Assembly (NCBI RefSeq): GCF_900106665.1 | Contig: NZ_FNNA01000003.1 | Coordinates: 248,001 to 312,000, forward strand | Direction: 5' to 3' | DNA: 64,000 bases | From: Paracoccus sanguinis | GTDB taxonomy: Bacteria; Pseudomonadota; Alphaproteobacteria; Rhodobacterales; Rhodobacteraceae | In this document: positions 17,734 to 27,503 of the stretch, piece by piece | Layout: each line of letters starts with the position of its first letter | Numbering within the stretch: the stretch's first letter is position 1 | Translations under genes and position numbers: made by a program | The notes under the pieces: generated by a model | What the model was told of the DNA's origin: nothing | The model's database searches: none | The model's input: the letters and a program-made list of their open reading frames with translations, nothing else

Positions 17734-18548
17734 CAGCTGCGCCCTCCTTCCTGGTCGAGGCGATCGGCGGTCAGGTCTTCGGGAAGTTCATCGGTCGGGT
17801 CGGCATCCTCGTCGAGCCAGTCCTCGCCCACCCGCAGTGCATCGGGGTCGGGGTCCACGGTCAGGTCGCGAGGGGTGTCTGGCGGCGGAGTGCGGTCAGG
17901 CGGGGCGGGGCTGTCCGGGGCCGCGACGGCGGGGGCCTCATCGGCGGCGGTTGCGACATCCGGGGCAGCGCGATCCGCGGGCGGCTCGCCACGCACAGAC
18001 GCGCGGCTGCGGTCCGTCGCGGGGCGCCCGTTCGGGCCGGGGCGGCCCCGCGCGGCCGAGGAATGGCTGCGCGGCGTCGTCGTCACGCCGAGCATCCGGT
18101 CGAGCGCGTCGAGGATCTCGCTCATCTGCGCGACCTCCGCCGCCCGCGCCGCGTGCTGGGCCTCGAGTTCCGCCTCGAGCGCCACGCGCACCGGGTCGTC
18201 GCCCGCGCCCTCGCCGTCGATCGCCGCGATCAGCGCCCGGTTGGCGCGCGCCAGTTCGTCGTTGGCGGCCGCCAGCCGCGCCGCCTGCTCGCCCGCGCCG
18301 GCCAGCCGCTCATGCGCCTCGGCCAGCCGCATCTGCATCGCCTCGAGCGTCGCCGCCTGCCGGTCGCGCAGCGCCGCGATCTCGGCCGAGGGCTCGGCGT
18401 CGTCGGGCGATGCCGGGGCGGCAGCGGCAACGGGCGCGGCAACGGCAGCCGCGGCGGGCGCGGGCCTGCGGGCGGCACGGTCGAGGCTGTGGTCAAGCCG
18501 GTCGAGCGCGGCGCTGAGGCGCCGCTCGGCGGCGGAGATGTCGGTCAT
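17733..18548 (-). CDS. Coiled-coil and acidic-linker protein coupled to zapA, unknown function
   Basis: This 271-residue protein has no domain I recognise. Residues 1-35 are charged and helical, 30-55 are Ala/Pro-rich, about 60-155 form a continuous coiled coil (AALRDRQAATLEAMQMRLAEAHERLA and onward), and the rest is a disordered Pro/Asp-rich acidic tail. The TGATG overlap with zapA suggests a division-related or ZapB-like structural role, which is inference from position only. The start at 18548 gives MTDISAAERR; an ATG nine codons upstream in the same frame is the alternative. Confidence 0.72.
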   Translation of the reverse strand: MTDISAAERRLSAALDRLDHSLDRAARRPAPAAAAVAAPVAAAAPASPDDAEPSAEIAALRDRQAATLEAMQMRLAEAHERLAGAGEQAARLAAANDELARANRALIAAIDGEGAGDDPVRVALEAELEAQHAARAAEVAQMSEILDALDRMLGVTTTPRSHSSAARGRPGPNGRPATDRSRASVRGEPPADRAAPDVATAADEAPAVAAPDSPAPPDRTPPPDTPRDLTVDPDPDALRVGEDWLDEDADPTDELPEDLTADRLDQEGGRS

Positions 18549-18638
18549 GGGACGGTCGGTCCTCTGGCTAGGCAACCCGTTCTCGCAAAGCCGGGCGGTT
18601 CTGGCAAGCGCCGGGGCCCCCGCGCCGGCCCGCCTGCC

Positions 18639-19001
18639 TCAGCCGTCCAGCGGCGCCTGCGCCGAGAGCGCGCACCAGACCGCAGGATCGGCCTCGGGCG
18701 CCGCCGTGCAGTCGTCGATCCGGTCCAGCGGCTCGACCGACGCGCCGCCAGTCGCCGGCACCGTCACGCGGTAGGCTTGGGGGAACACGGATGCCCCGTG
18801 ATCGTAGGGGGCGAAGCGGGCGTCCGTCTCAACGCAGGCCTGCGCGCCGACCCGGTAGCCCGCGCCGGTCAGGATCGCCCCCAGCCGCTCACCCTTGGCG
18901 GCGCAGTCGGCGGCATCCTCGGCGGTGCTGAACGACACATGCGGCGGCTCGCCCGCCGACAGCGTCACCAGCACCAGCACGACCGACAGCGCGCCCGCCA
19001 C
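18639..19001 (-). CDS. Small exported protein downstream of ileS, unknown
   Basis: This 120-residue protein begins with a short hydrophobic segment (MAGALSVVLVLVTLSAG) that looks like a signal peptide, then the FSTAEDAADCAAKGERLGAILTGAGY region with a helix and several cysteines (CAAKG, QACVE, DDCTAA, VWCAL), which suggests disulfides in the periplasm. No family is recognised. It starts 3 bp after the ileS stop, so it is transcribed and probably re-initiated with ileS. Confidence 0.65.
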   Translation of the reverse strand: MAGALSVVLVLVTLSAGEPPHVSFSTAEDAADCAAKGERLGAILTGAGYRVGAQACVETDARFAPYDHGASVFPQAYRVTVPATGGASVEPLDRIDDCTAAPEADPAVWCALSAQAPLDG

Positions 19002-19004
19002 CCC

Positions 19005-21971
19005 TCAGACCCCCGCCGCGTCCAGCACCGCGTCGCAGCGGGCGCAGGTCGCGGGATGGTCGTGGGTGCCCACGTCGGGCAGGATCTGCCAGCAGCGCTG
19101 GCATTTCTCGCCTTCGGCCAGCTCGAACACCACGCCGATCCCCGGCACCTCGGGCAGGCGGAACGCCTCGGAGGGCGCCGGATCGCCCGACAGCCCCACG
19201 TCCGAGGTGATGCACACCGCGGCGAAATCGACCGAGCGCAGCGCGGCCAGCGTCGCGGCATCCTCGACATGGACCACCGGCGCCGCCTCGAGGCTCGCCC
19301 CGATGGTCTTGTCGGCGCGCCGCAGCTCCAGCGCCGCCGTCACCACCCGGCGGGCGCGGCGGATGCCGTCCCACTTGGCGGCGAGCGCGGGGTTCAGCCA
19401 CTCCGCCGGCGTCTCGGGGAAGTCGTGCAGGTGCACGCTGTCCTCGTCGGACGGATGGCGCGAGAGCCACACGTCCTCGGCCGTGAAGGGCAGGATCGGC
19501 GCGAGCCACAGGGTCAGCCGCTGGAAGAGCGCGTCGAGCACCGTGCGCGCGGCACGACGCCGCGGGCTGGTCGGCGCGTCGCAATAGAGCGCGTCCTTGC
19601 GGATGTCGAAGTAGAAGGCCGAGAGATCACCGGTGGCGAAGTCGAAGAGCGCCCGGAACACCCCCTGGAAGTCATAGGCCGCGTAGCCCGCCCGCACCCG
19701 GGTGTCGAGTTCCGCCAGCCGGTGCAGCATCAGCGCGTCCAGCTCGGGCATCTCGGCCAGCGGCAGCCGCTCGGCCGCGTCGAACCCGGCCAGCGCGCCC
19801 AGCATGAAGCGCATGGTGTTCCTCAGCCGCCGATAGGCGTCCGCGGTGCCTTTCAGGATCTCCTTCCCGATCCGCAGGTCCACCGTATAGTCCGACTGCG
19901 CCACCCAGAGCCGCAGGATGTCGGCGCCGTACTGGTCGATCACCTCCTGCGGGGCGACGGTGTTGCCCAGCGACTTGGACATCTTCATGCCCTTCTCGTC
20001 GAGCGTGAAGCCGTGGGTCAGCACGCCCCGATAGGGCGCCCGGCCGCGCGTGGCGCAGGCCTGCAGAAGCGAGGACTGGAACCAGCCACGATGCTGGTCG
20101 GTGCCTTCGAGGTAGAGGTCGGCGATGCCGTCCGGCGCCCCGTCCGCGCGGTCGCGCAGCACGAAGGCGTGGGTCGAGCCCGAATCGAACCACACGTCGA
20201 GGACGTCCATGACCTGCTCGTACTCCGCGGGGTCCACGATCCCGTCGAGGATGCGCTCCTTGAAGCCGTCGCGGTACCAGACATCGGCGCCGTCGCGCTC
20301 GAACGCCTCGAGGATGCGGCCGTTCACGCGGTCGTCGCGCAGCAGGAAGTCGGCGTCGTCGGGGCGCGCACCCTTGCGGGTGAAACAGGTCAGCGGCACC
20401 CCCCAGGCGCGCTGCCGCGACAGCACCCAGTCGGGGCGGCCCTCGACCATGCTGTGGATGCGGTTGCGCCCCGAGGGCGGGGTCCACGTCACCAGCTCGT
20501 CGATCGAGGCGAGCGCCCGGGCGCGGATGGTCTCGCCATGCGCGTCCATCCCGTCCGCCAGCGGCTTGTCGATGGCCGCGAACCACTGCGGCGTGTTGCG
20601 ATAGATCAGCGGCGCCTTGGACCGCCAGCTGTGCGGGTACGAATGCTTGAGCTTGCCCTTGGCCAAGAGCGCCCCCTGCCCCGCCAACGCCTTGATGTTG
20701 CTGACGTTCGCCGGGCCCTCCTTGCCGTCGGCGGTCAGGATCGCCTGCCCCCCGAAGACCGGCAGGTCGGCGCGGTAGCTGCCATCGGGCAGCACGTTGT
20801 GGGTCATCTTCAACCCGTGCTTCAGCGCCAACTGATAGTCGTCGTCGCCGTGGCTGGGCGCGGTGTGCACAAAGCCCGTCCCCGCGTCCTCGGTCACGTG
20901 GTCGCCGGGCAGCATCGGGATGTCGCCGTCCCACTCGCCCGCGCCCCCCTCGATCCCGCGATAGGGATGGGCGAGGACCAGCGAGGCCAGCTCGTCGGCC
21001 GGCACGTCGCGCAGGCGGCGATACATCCCCGGTTCAAGCTTGGCGGCGCGGAACGTCTCGTCGGCCAGCTTGTCGGCCAGCAGGTAGGTGCCGCCGATCC
21101 GCGCCATCGACGCTTCGGGCCGGCCCGTCACCTCGTAAAGCCCGTAGGCGATGCCCGGCCCGAAGGCGACCGCGCGGTTCTGCGGGATCGTCCACGGCGT
21201 CGTGGTCCAGATCACCACCCGCGCGCCCAGCAGGTCGGTGCGGAGGCAGCCGTCGAGCGGCGCAAACTCGTGCTGCGCCACCACCGGGAAGCCGACCCAG
21301 ATCATGTGGCTGGTGTGGTCGTGGTATTCGACCTCGGCCTCGGCCAGCGCGGTCTGTTCGACCGGCGACCACATCACCGGCTTCGAGCCCTGATAGAGGC
21401 TGCCGTTCATCACCAGCTTCATGAACTCGCCTGCGATCACCGCCTCGGCGTGATAGTCCATGGTGAGGTAGGGGTCGTCCCACTTGCCGGTGACCCCGAG
21501 GCGGCGGAACTCATCCCGCTGCACCTCGACCCAGCCCTCGGCGAAGCGGCGGCATTCCTGCCGGAACTCGACCACGTCCACCGCGTCCTTGTCCTGGCCG
21601 CGGGCGCGATAGGCCTCCTCGATCTTCCACTCGATCGGCAGGCCGTGGCAGTCCCAGCCCGGCACATAGCGCGCGTCCCGGCCCATCATCTGCTGGCTGC
21701 GGGTGATGAAGTCCTTGAGCACCTTGTTCAGCGCATGGCCGATGTGCAGATGCCCGTTGGCATAGGGGGGGCCATCGTGCAGCACGAAGGGCTGCCGCCC
21801 CGCCGCGCGCGCGCGCAGCCGGTCATAGACGCCGAGCCGGTCCCAGCGGGCCAGCCACTCGGGCTCGCGCTGCGGCAGGCCCGCGCGCATGGGAAACTCG
21901 GTCTCGGGCAGAAAGACGGTGCTGCGATAGTCGGGGGCGGCGTGGTCTTCGGTCAGGGTGTCGGCGGGCAT
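19005..21971 (-). CDS. ileS: Isoleucyl-tRNA synthetase
   Basis: This 988-residue class I synthetase attaches isoleucine to tRNA-Ile and edits mischarged valine. The HIGH signature is in ANGHLHIGHALNK near residue 75, followed by the GWDCHGLPIE block. The KMSKS loop appears as GMKMSKSLGN. The insertion between them corresponds to the editing domain. The anticodon-binding region contains ALMLHRLAEL, and the C-terminus carries a zinc finger, CQRCW with CARCD. Length is slightly above the typical 930-950. It heads a minus-strand run that continues through an exported protein and a coiled-coil gene to zapA. Confidence 0.97.
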   Translation of the reverse strand: MPADTLTEDHAAPDYRSTVFLPETEFPMRAGLPQREPEWLARWDRLGVYDRLRARAAGRQPFVLHDGPPYANGHLHIGHALNKVLKDFITRSQQMMGRDARYVPGWDCHGLPIEWKIEEAYRARGQDKDAVDVVEFRQECRRFAEGWVEVQRDEFRRLGVTGKWDDPYLTMDYHAEAVIAGEFMKLVMNGSLYQGSKPVMWSPVEQTALAEAEVEYHDHTSHMIWVGFPVVAQHEFAPLDGCLRTDLLGARVVIWTTTPWTIPQNRAVAFGPGIAYGLYEVTGRPEASMARIGGTYLLADKLADETFRAAKLEPGMYRRLRDVPADELASLVLAHPYRGIEGGAGEWDGDIPMLPGDHVTEDAGTGFVHTAPSHGDDDYQLALKHGLKMTHNVLPDGSYRADLPVFGGQAILTADGKEGPANVSNIKALAGQGALLAKGKLKHSYPHSWRSKAPLIYRNTPQWFAAIDKPLADGMDAHGETIRARALASIDELVTWTPPSGRNRIHSMVEGRPDWVLSRQRAWGVPLTCFTRKGARPDDADFLLRDDRVNGRILEAFERDGADVWYRDGFKERILDGIVDPAEYEQVMDVLDVWFDSGSTHAFVLRDRADGAPDGIADLYLEGTDQHRGWFQSSLLQACATRGRAPYRGVLTHGFTLDEKGMKMSKSLGNTVAPQEVIDQYGADILRLWVAQSDYTVDLRIGKEILKGTADAYRRLRNTMRFMLGALAGFDAAERLPLAEMPELDALMLHRLAELDTRVRAGYAAYDFQGVFRALFDFATGDLSAFYFDIRKDALYCDAPTSPRRRAARTVLDALFQRLTLWLAPILPFTAEDVWLSRHPSDEDSVHLHDFPETPAEWLNPALAAKWDGIRRARRVVTAALELRRADKTIGASLEAAPVVHVEDAATLAALRSVDFAAVCITSDVGLSGDPAPSEAFRLPEVPGIGVVFELAEGEKCQRCWQILPDVGTHDHPATCARCDAVLDAAGV

Positions 21972-22580
21972 CGGGAATCCTCGGGGGCGGGCGCGCTAGG
22001 GCAGACGGCAACGGGCAGGCAACGACCCGGCAGGCGCGAGACGCTCACGCCGCCGGGCGGCTAATTCGGGATATCCGGGCCGCGGGAACCATGCCGGGCT
22101 TATAGGAACCGCGCCCGGCCCCTGCAAGGCGGGGCGGCGGGGGGTGGCGGGGGCGTGGGAGCGGGGGGAGTGGTTGACGCCACGCTGGCACCCACAAGGT
22201 CGAAATGCGCGCTACCTGCCCCGGGTCAAGCAACGCTGACGCGCAGGGAGACCGTCGAAAGCGGTGCCACCGCTCCCATCGCCTGTGAGACAGGGCACGG
22301 ACCCTCGCCGCGTGGGGGCGAGAGGAGTGGGCATTGGAGCATTATCAGGATGCGGCTGGCCTACTCCGCCCCGCGACCCCGCAACACGCGCGCCGGGCAC
22401 CGGCCGCTCGCCGCACCCTGCACCAACCCCCGCCCGACGCCCCACCCTCACCACCTAGCCATGCACCCACCGCATGGCACGGGCCACCGATGCGGCAGCC
22501 GGATTGCGCCCGTCCCGTCCCCGCCCCAACGTGGCCCGCATGACCGACTCGCGACGCCCCTGCCCCCACCCCGCCCGCCG
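21972..22580. other. Intergenic region between divergent ileS and a membrane-protein gene
   Basis: This 609-bp gap carries no convincing gene; short open frames in it are Arg/Pro-rich and lack ribosome sites or homology. It should hold the promoters of ileS and of the rightward membrane gene. A small inverted repeat (CTCGCC with GGCGAG, around 22303-22322) is the only structure noticed. I see no T-box-like sequence and no tRNA. Confidence 0.5.
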
Positions 22581-23999
22581 ATGATCGACGTGCCGCCCCG
22601 CTCGCGCGCCGCGCTCGTCTCGCAGGCCTGCATCTGCGCGGTGATCGCCGTGTCGCTGGCCGAGATCGTGCACCCCGCCCCCGCCCTCGGCTGGATCGCG
22701 GGCGCGGCCATCGCGGTCTATTTCGCGCTCGAGTGGCGGCGCTTCACCCTCGCCTCGTGGGTGCCGGTTGGCCTGTCGGCCGCGCTGCTCGCCCTCGCGC
22801 TGGCCCGCGGGGTCGCGCCCGCGGCGATCGAGGACGGGCTGGCGCGCATGGCCTTCCTCGCCTCGCTGCTGGCGCTGCTCGGGATCCTGCGGGTGGTCGC
22901 GGGCGACGCGCCCGCGATTGCCGAGGCGGGGCGCTATCTGACCGCCCAGCCGCCGGGGCGGCGCTACCTCGCGCTCGCCTCGGGCGGCAACATCTTCGGG
23001 CTGCTCATCAACCTCGGCGGGCTTGCCATCCTGCTCGAGATGGCGGTGCGGGCGCTCGACGCCGACACCCGCGCCTCGGCGGCGGTGCGGGCGGTGCGGC
23101 TCAGACGGATGACCGTCGCGGTGCTGCGCGGCTTCAGCCTGCTGCCGCTGTGGTCGCCCTTCGGCTTCGGGATGAACACGCTGCTGCTGGCCATGCCGGG
23201 CCTGAGCTACGCCCGGCTGGGCCCGCCGGGGATCGCGGTGGCGCTGGTGTTCCTGGCCGCGGGCTGGGTGCTCGATCGGGCCACCGCACCGGCGCGCACG
23301 CCGGGGGTGACGCCCGCCCACGCCGAGCCCGGCGACCGGGCCGGGCTGATCCGGCTGATCCTGCACGTCGCCGCCCTGGGCGCGCTGGTCTTCGCCATCG
23401 GCGAGGTCGCGCGGCAGGATTTCCAGCACGCGCTGCTGCTCGCGGTCCCGGCCTACAGCCTCGGCTGGGCGGCGGTCCTCGGCCGCCACCAGCCGGGCGG
23501 GGCGGGCGCCGCCGTCCGCCGCACCGCGGTGATGACCGTGCGCCGCTTCCCCCTCGCGGCCGGCGAGATCGCCATCTTCGCCTCGGCCGGGCTGCTCTCG
23601 GTGCTGGCGCTCGAGCTGATCCCGGTCGAGCGGGTGCAGGCGCTGGTCGCCAGCCTCCACGCCAGCGGCGGGGTGGTGATCGTGGCGCTGAACCTCACGC
23701 TCTTCGGCCTCGCCAGCCTCGGGATCAACCCGATCATCACCGCCGCGGTGGCGGGCGCGCTCGTGACCCGGCTCGACATCCCCGGCCTCACCGACCTCGC
23801 CGCCGCGCTCAGCCTCGCCGGATCGTGGAGCCTGGTGATGATCTTCTCGCCCGTCATCACCACCGTCGCCTACGCCGCGGCGCTGGTCGGCCAGACACCG
23901 ATCACGGTCGGGCCGCGCTGGAACGGGGTCTATTGCCTCGCCGGGCTGGCACTCTGGACCGGGGCGATGGCCGGGCTGGTGACGCTGGGCTGGGTCTAG
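22581..23999 (+). CDS. Polytopic inner-membrane protein, transporter-like, unknown substrate
   Basis: This 472-residue protein is almost entirely hydrophobic, with about 12-13 predicted helices. Helices are interrupted by re-entrant-looking segments rich in Gly/Asn/Pro: SGGNIFGLLINLGGLA and FGLASLGINPIITAAVAGAL. Two such broken-helix motifs, one per half, recall the fold of the ion-transporter superfamily (DASS, citrate and TRAP-M proteins), so an anion or organic-acid transporter is plausible. I cannot name a family. The ATG at 22581 is chosen because the hydrophobic core begins just after it; the frame is open upstream with Pro-rich, unlikely sequence. It stands alone and is convergent with folE2. 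Confidence 0.72.
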   Translation: MIDVPPRSRAALVSQACICAVIAVSLAEIVHPAPALGWIAGAAIAVYFALEWRRFTLASWVPVGLSAALLALALARGVAPAAIEDGLARMAFLASLLALLGILRVVAGDAPAIAEAGRYLTAQPPGRRYLALASGGNIFGLLINLGGLAILLEMAVRALDADTRASAAVRAVRLRRMTVAVLRGFSLLPLWSPFGFGMNTLLLAMPGLSYARLGPPGIAVALVFLAAGWVLDRATAPARTPGVTPAHAEPGDRAGLIRLILHVAALGALVFAIGEVARQDFQHALLLAVPAYSLGWAAVLGRHQPGGAGAAVRRTAVMTVRRFPLAAGEIAIFASAGLLSVLALELIPVERVQALVASLHASGGVVIVALNLTLFGLASLGINPIITAAVAGALVTRLDIPGLTDLAAALSLAGSWSLVMIFSPVITTVAYAAALVGQTPITVGPRWNGVYCLAGLALWTGAMAGLVTLGWV

Positions 24000-24007
24000 G
24001 CCCGGCC

Positions 24008-24973
<966 letters not shown>

Positions 24974-25079
24974 CGGCGCCTCGGGCGGTTCGGACGGTCC
25001 CGATATGGGGCCGCCGCGGGCGAAATCAAAGCGGCAGGCGCGGGTTGGTCACGGGGTCGACGCGACGGGCGGCCCCGAC

Positions 25080-26273
25080 TCAGCCGATCGCGCCGAGGAT
25101 GTCGGCGGCCAGGTCGTCCGCGTGTTCCAGCCCGACCGACAGGCGGATCAGCCCCGGCCCGATCCCCATCGCCGCGCGGTCGTCCTCGGACAGGCGCTGG
25201 TGGGTGGTCGTCGCCGGGTGGGTGGCGATGGACTTGGCGTCGCCGAGGTTGTTCGAGATCGACACCAGCGCCATCCGGTTCAGCGCCGCGAAGGCGGCCG
25301 CCTTGGTGCCGAGGTCAAGCGCGATCATCGTCCCCCCCGACCCCATCTGCCGCATCGCCAGCGCGTGCTGGGGATGGCCGGCAAGGCCCGGATAGATCAC
25401 CCGCACCCCGGCGCCCTCAAGCGCCTGCGCCAGCGTCAGCGCCGTGTCCGCCATCGCCCGCACCCGCAGCTCGAGCGTCGAAAGCCCGTTCAGCATGATC
25501 CAGGCGTTGAAGGGGCTGATCGCCCCGCCGGTGTGCTTGAGATAGGGCTCGGCCACCTCGCGCACGAACTGGCGGGTGCCGCAGATCACCCCGCCGAGCG
25601 CCCGCCCGCCCCCATCGACGTGCTTGGTCGTCGAATAGATCACCACGTCCGCGCCCTGCTCGACGGCGCGCGAGAAGACCGGCGTGGCGAACACGTTGTC
25701 CACCACCACCAGCGCGCCCGCCGCATGGGCGATGTCGGCGATGCCCGCGATGTCCATCACCTCGAGCGTCGGGTTCGAGACCGTCTCGAAGAACACCGCC
25801 CGCGTCCCCGGCGTGACCGCCGCCCGCCACTGGTCGAGGTCGGTGCCGTCCAGCAGCACCACATCGACCCCGAAGCGCTTGAGGATGTCGAGCACATAGA
25901 GGCACGACCCGAAAAGCTGCCGCGCCGCCACGATCCGCTCGCCCGGCCGGGCGATCGCCATCAGCGCGCCGTTGACCGCCGCCATCCCCGAGGCAGTGGC
26001 AAAGGCATCCTCGGTCCCCTCGAGGCTCGCCATCCGGTCCTCGAACATCCGGCTCGTCGGGTTGCCGTAGCGGGCATAAATGAACTCGTCCGGCCCCGAC
26101 TTGATGAACCGCGCCTCGGCCTCCTCGGCGCTGGCGTAGGCGAAGCCCTGGGTCAGGAACAGCGCCTCGGCCATCTCGCCGTACTGGCTGCGGCGGATGC
26201 CGGCATGGACCGCCCGGGTGCGGGGGTGCCGGGCGGACGCGGGGCGCGGGGGGGAATCGGAGTTCTCGGCCAT
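25080..26273 (-). CDS. metZ: O-succinylhomoserine sulfhydrylase
   Basis: MetZ makes homocysteine from O-succinylhomoserine and sulfide in one step, bypassing cystathionine. This 397-residue enzyme belongs to the PLP Cys/Met metabolism family: the cofactor lysine lies in VIYSTTKHVDGGGRALGG, ARYGNPT and ATASGMAAVN form the cofactor site, and SLGGAESL is replaced by SISNNLGDAKS as in MetZ. The length and the opening TRAVHAGIRRSQYGE also fit MetZ over cystathionine enzymes. I looked for a SAM-II riboswitch in the upstream region and did not see one; a GTGATG-N7-CATCAC inverted repeat is there instead. Confidence 0.92.
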   Translation of the reverse strand: MAENSDSPPRPASARHPRTRAVHAGIRRSQYGEMAEALFLTQGFAYASAEEAEARFIKSGPDEFIYARYGNPTSRMFEDRMASLEGTEDAFATASGMAAVNGALMAIARPGERIVAARQLFGSCLYVLDILKRFGVDVVLLDGTDLDQWRAAVTPGTRAVFFETVSNPTLEVMDIAGIADIAHAAGALVVVDNVFATPVFSRAVEQGADVVIYSTTKHVDGGGRALGGVICGTRQFVREVAEPYLKHTGGAISPFNAWIMLNGLSTLELRVRAMADTALTLAQALEGAGVRVIYPGLAGHPQHALAMRQMGSGGTMIALDLGTKAAAFAALNRMALVSISNNLGDAKSIATHPATTTHQRLSEDDRAAMGIGPGLIRLSVGLEHADDLAADILGAIG

Positions 26274-26393
26274 GGCCGCGGATTACTCCCGGCGCGGAAA
26301 AAGCGCAACGTGGCCGCCGCGTCGCTCTTGACGCCGGCGCGGCGTGCCCTAAGTCGCGTCGGGACCGGGCCCCTCTGGCGATCTTGGCGGATC

Positions 26394-26412
26394 GTGATGT
26401 CGGTCGCATCAC
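26394..26412. promoter_or_regulatory. Inverted repeat between divergent metZ and terC
   Basis: GTGATG (26394-26399) and CATCAC (26407-26412) form a perfect 6-bp inverted repeat with a 7-bp spacer, centred about 130 bp before metZ and 49 bp before terC. The size fits a dimeric repressor site, but no named regulator matches. Confidence 0.4.
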
Positions 26413-26451
26413 CTCAACCGCCGCAAGGGCCGCCGCAAAGGATCGCCACCC

Positions 26452-27459
26452 GTGGATTTCCTGACTTCAACGATGTTTCTCGGCCAGCCCGTCTGGATGT
26501 GGGCCGTCTTCCTCACCGCCGTGGTGGTGCTGCTGGTCCTCGACCTCGGCGTCCTGAACCGCGGCAACCGCGAGATCGGGGTGCGCCGCAGCCTGATGCT
26601 GTCGGTGATGTACATCGCCCTCGGGCTCGGTTTCGGCGGCTTCGTCTGGTGGCAGATGGGCCAGCAGCCCGCGCTCGAGTACCTCACCGGCTTCGTGGTC
26701 GAGAAGTCGCTGGCGATGGACAACGTGTTCGTCATCGCCATGATCTTCGGCGCGCTGGCCATCCCGCGGCAGTACCAGCACCGGGTGCTGTTCTGGGGCA
26801 TCCTCGGCGTGATCGTCCTGCGCGGCATCATGATCGGCGTCGGCGCCACGCTGGTCGCGCGCTACGAGTGGATCCTGCTGATCTTCGCCGTCTTCCTGAT
26901 CGCCACCGGCATCAAGATGCTGCTGTCCTCGGGGGACGAGGATCACGACGTGGGCCAGTCGCGCATCCTGCGCTGGCTCAAGCGCAACCTGCGCGTCACC
27001 TCGCGACTGCATGGCGAGCGCTTCTTCGTCCGCCGCGCCGATCCCCGCCCCGGCCGCCGCGGCAAGACCCTGCTCTTCGCCACGCCGCTGTTCCTCGCGC
27101 TCGCGATGGTCGAGATCGCCGACGTGATCTTCGCCGTCGACAGCGTGCCCGCGATCTTCGCGATCACCACCGATCCCTACATCGTCTACACCTCGAACAT
27201 CTTCGCCATCCTCGGGCTGCGCGCGCTCTACTTCGCGCTTGCGGCGATCATCCACCGCTTCGCCTATCTCAAGCAGGCGCTGGCCGTGCTGCTGGTCTTC
27301 ATCGGCGGCAAGGTCATCGTGGCCGAGATGCTGGGGATCGAGAAGGTGCCGCCGTCGGTGTCACTGTCGGTGACCTTCGTGATCCTCGCCGCGGGCGTCG
27401 CCTACTCGCTGTGGCGCACCCGCGGCGCGGCCCACGCGGACCTGACGAACAAGGCGTGA
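26452..27459 (+). CDS. TerC/Alx family integral membrane protein
   Basis: This 335-residue protein belongs to the TerC family, whose members export manganese or help load metal onto secreted enzymes. It has about nine helices with the acidic family motifs: VEKSLAMDNVFVIAMIF in the first half and MVEIADVIFAVDSVPAIFAITTDPYIVYTSNIFAILGLRALYF in the second, whose Asp/Asn residues form the proposed metal path. A positively charged loop lies between. The start is GTG at 26452. Its leader is only about 50 bp past the inverted repeat and shows no yybP-ykoY-type element. Confidence 0.92.
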   Translation: MDFLTSTMFLGQPVWMWAVFLTAVVVLLVLDLGVLNRGNREIGVRRSLMLSVMYIALGLGFGGFVWWQMGQQPALEYLTGFVVEKSLAMDNVFVIAMIFGALAIPRQYQHRVLFWGILGVIVLRGIMIGVGATLVARYEWILLIFAVFLIATGIKMLLSSGDEDHDVGQSRILRWLKRNLRVTSRLHGERFFVRRADPRPGRRGKTLLFATPLFLALAMVEIADVIFAVDSVPAIFAITTDPYIVYTSNIFAILGLRALYFALAAIIHRFAYLKQALAVLLVFIGGKVIVAEMLGIEKVPPSVSLSVTFVILAAGVAYSLWRTRGAAHADLTNKA

Positions 27460-27503
27460 ACACCGCCCTTTCGTTGCGAGGCTGAACGGCCTATGTTGGG
27501 GCC

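Noticed and set aside
18063..22064. Very long rightward open frame opposite ileS
   Set aside because: It is antisense to a certain ileS, and its Arg/His/Pro/Val composition is that of a high-GC shadow frame.
21972..22580. T-box or tRNA-like element before ileS
   Set aside because: No T-box sequence and no cloverleaf; T-boxes are also not expected in proteobacteria.
26274..26451. SAM-II riboswitch upstream of metZ, or a manganese yybP-ykoY riboswitch upstream of terC
   Set aside because: Neither consensus core is visible, and the terC leader is too short after the inverted repeat.
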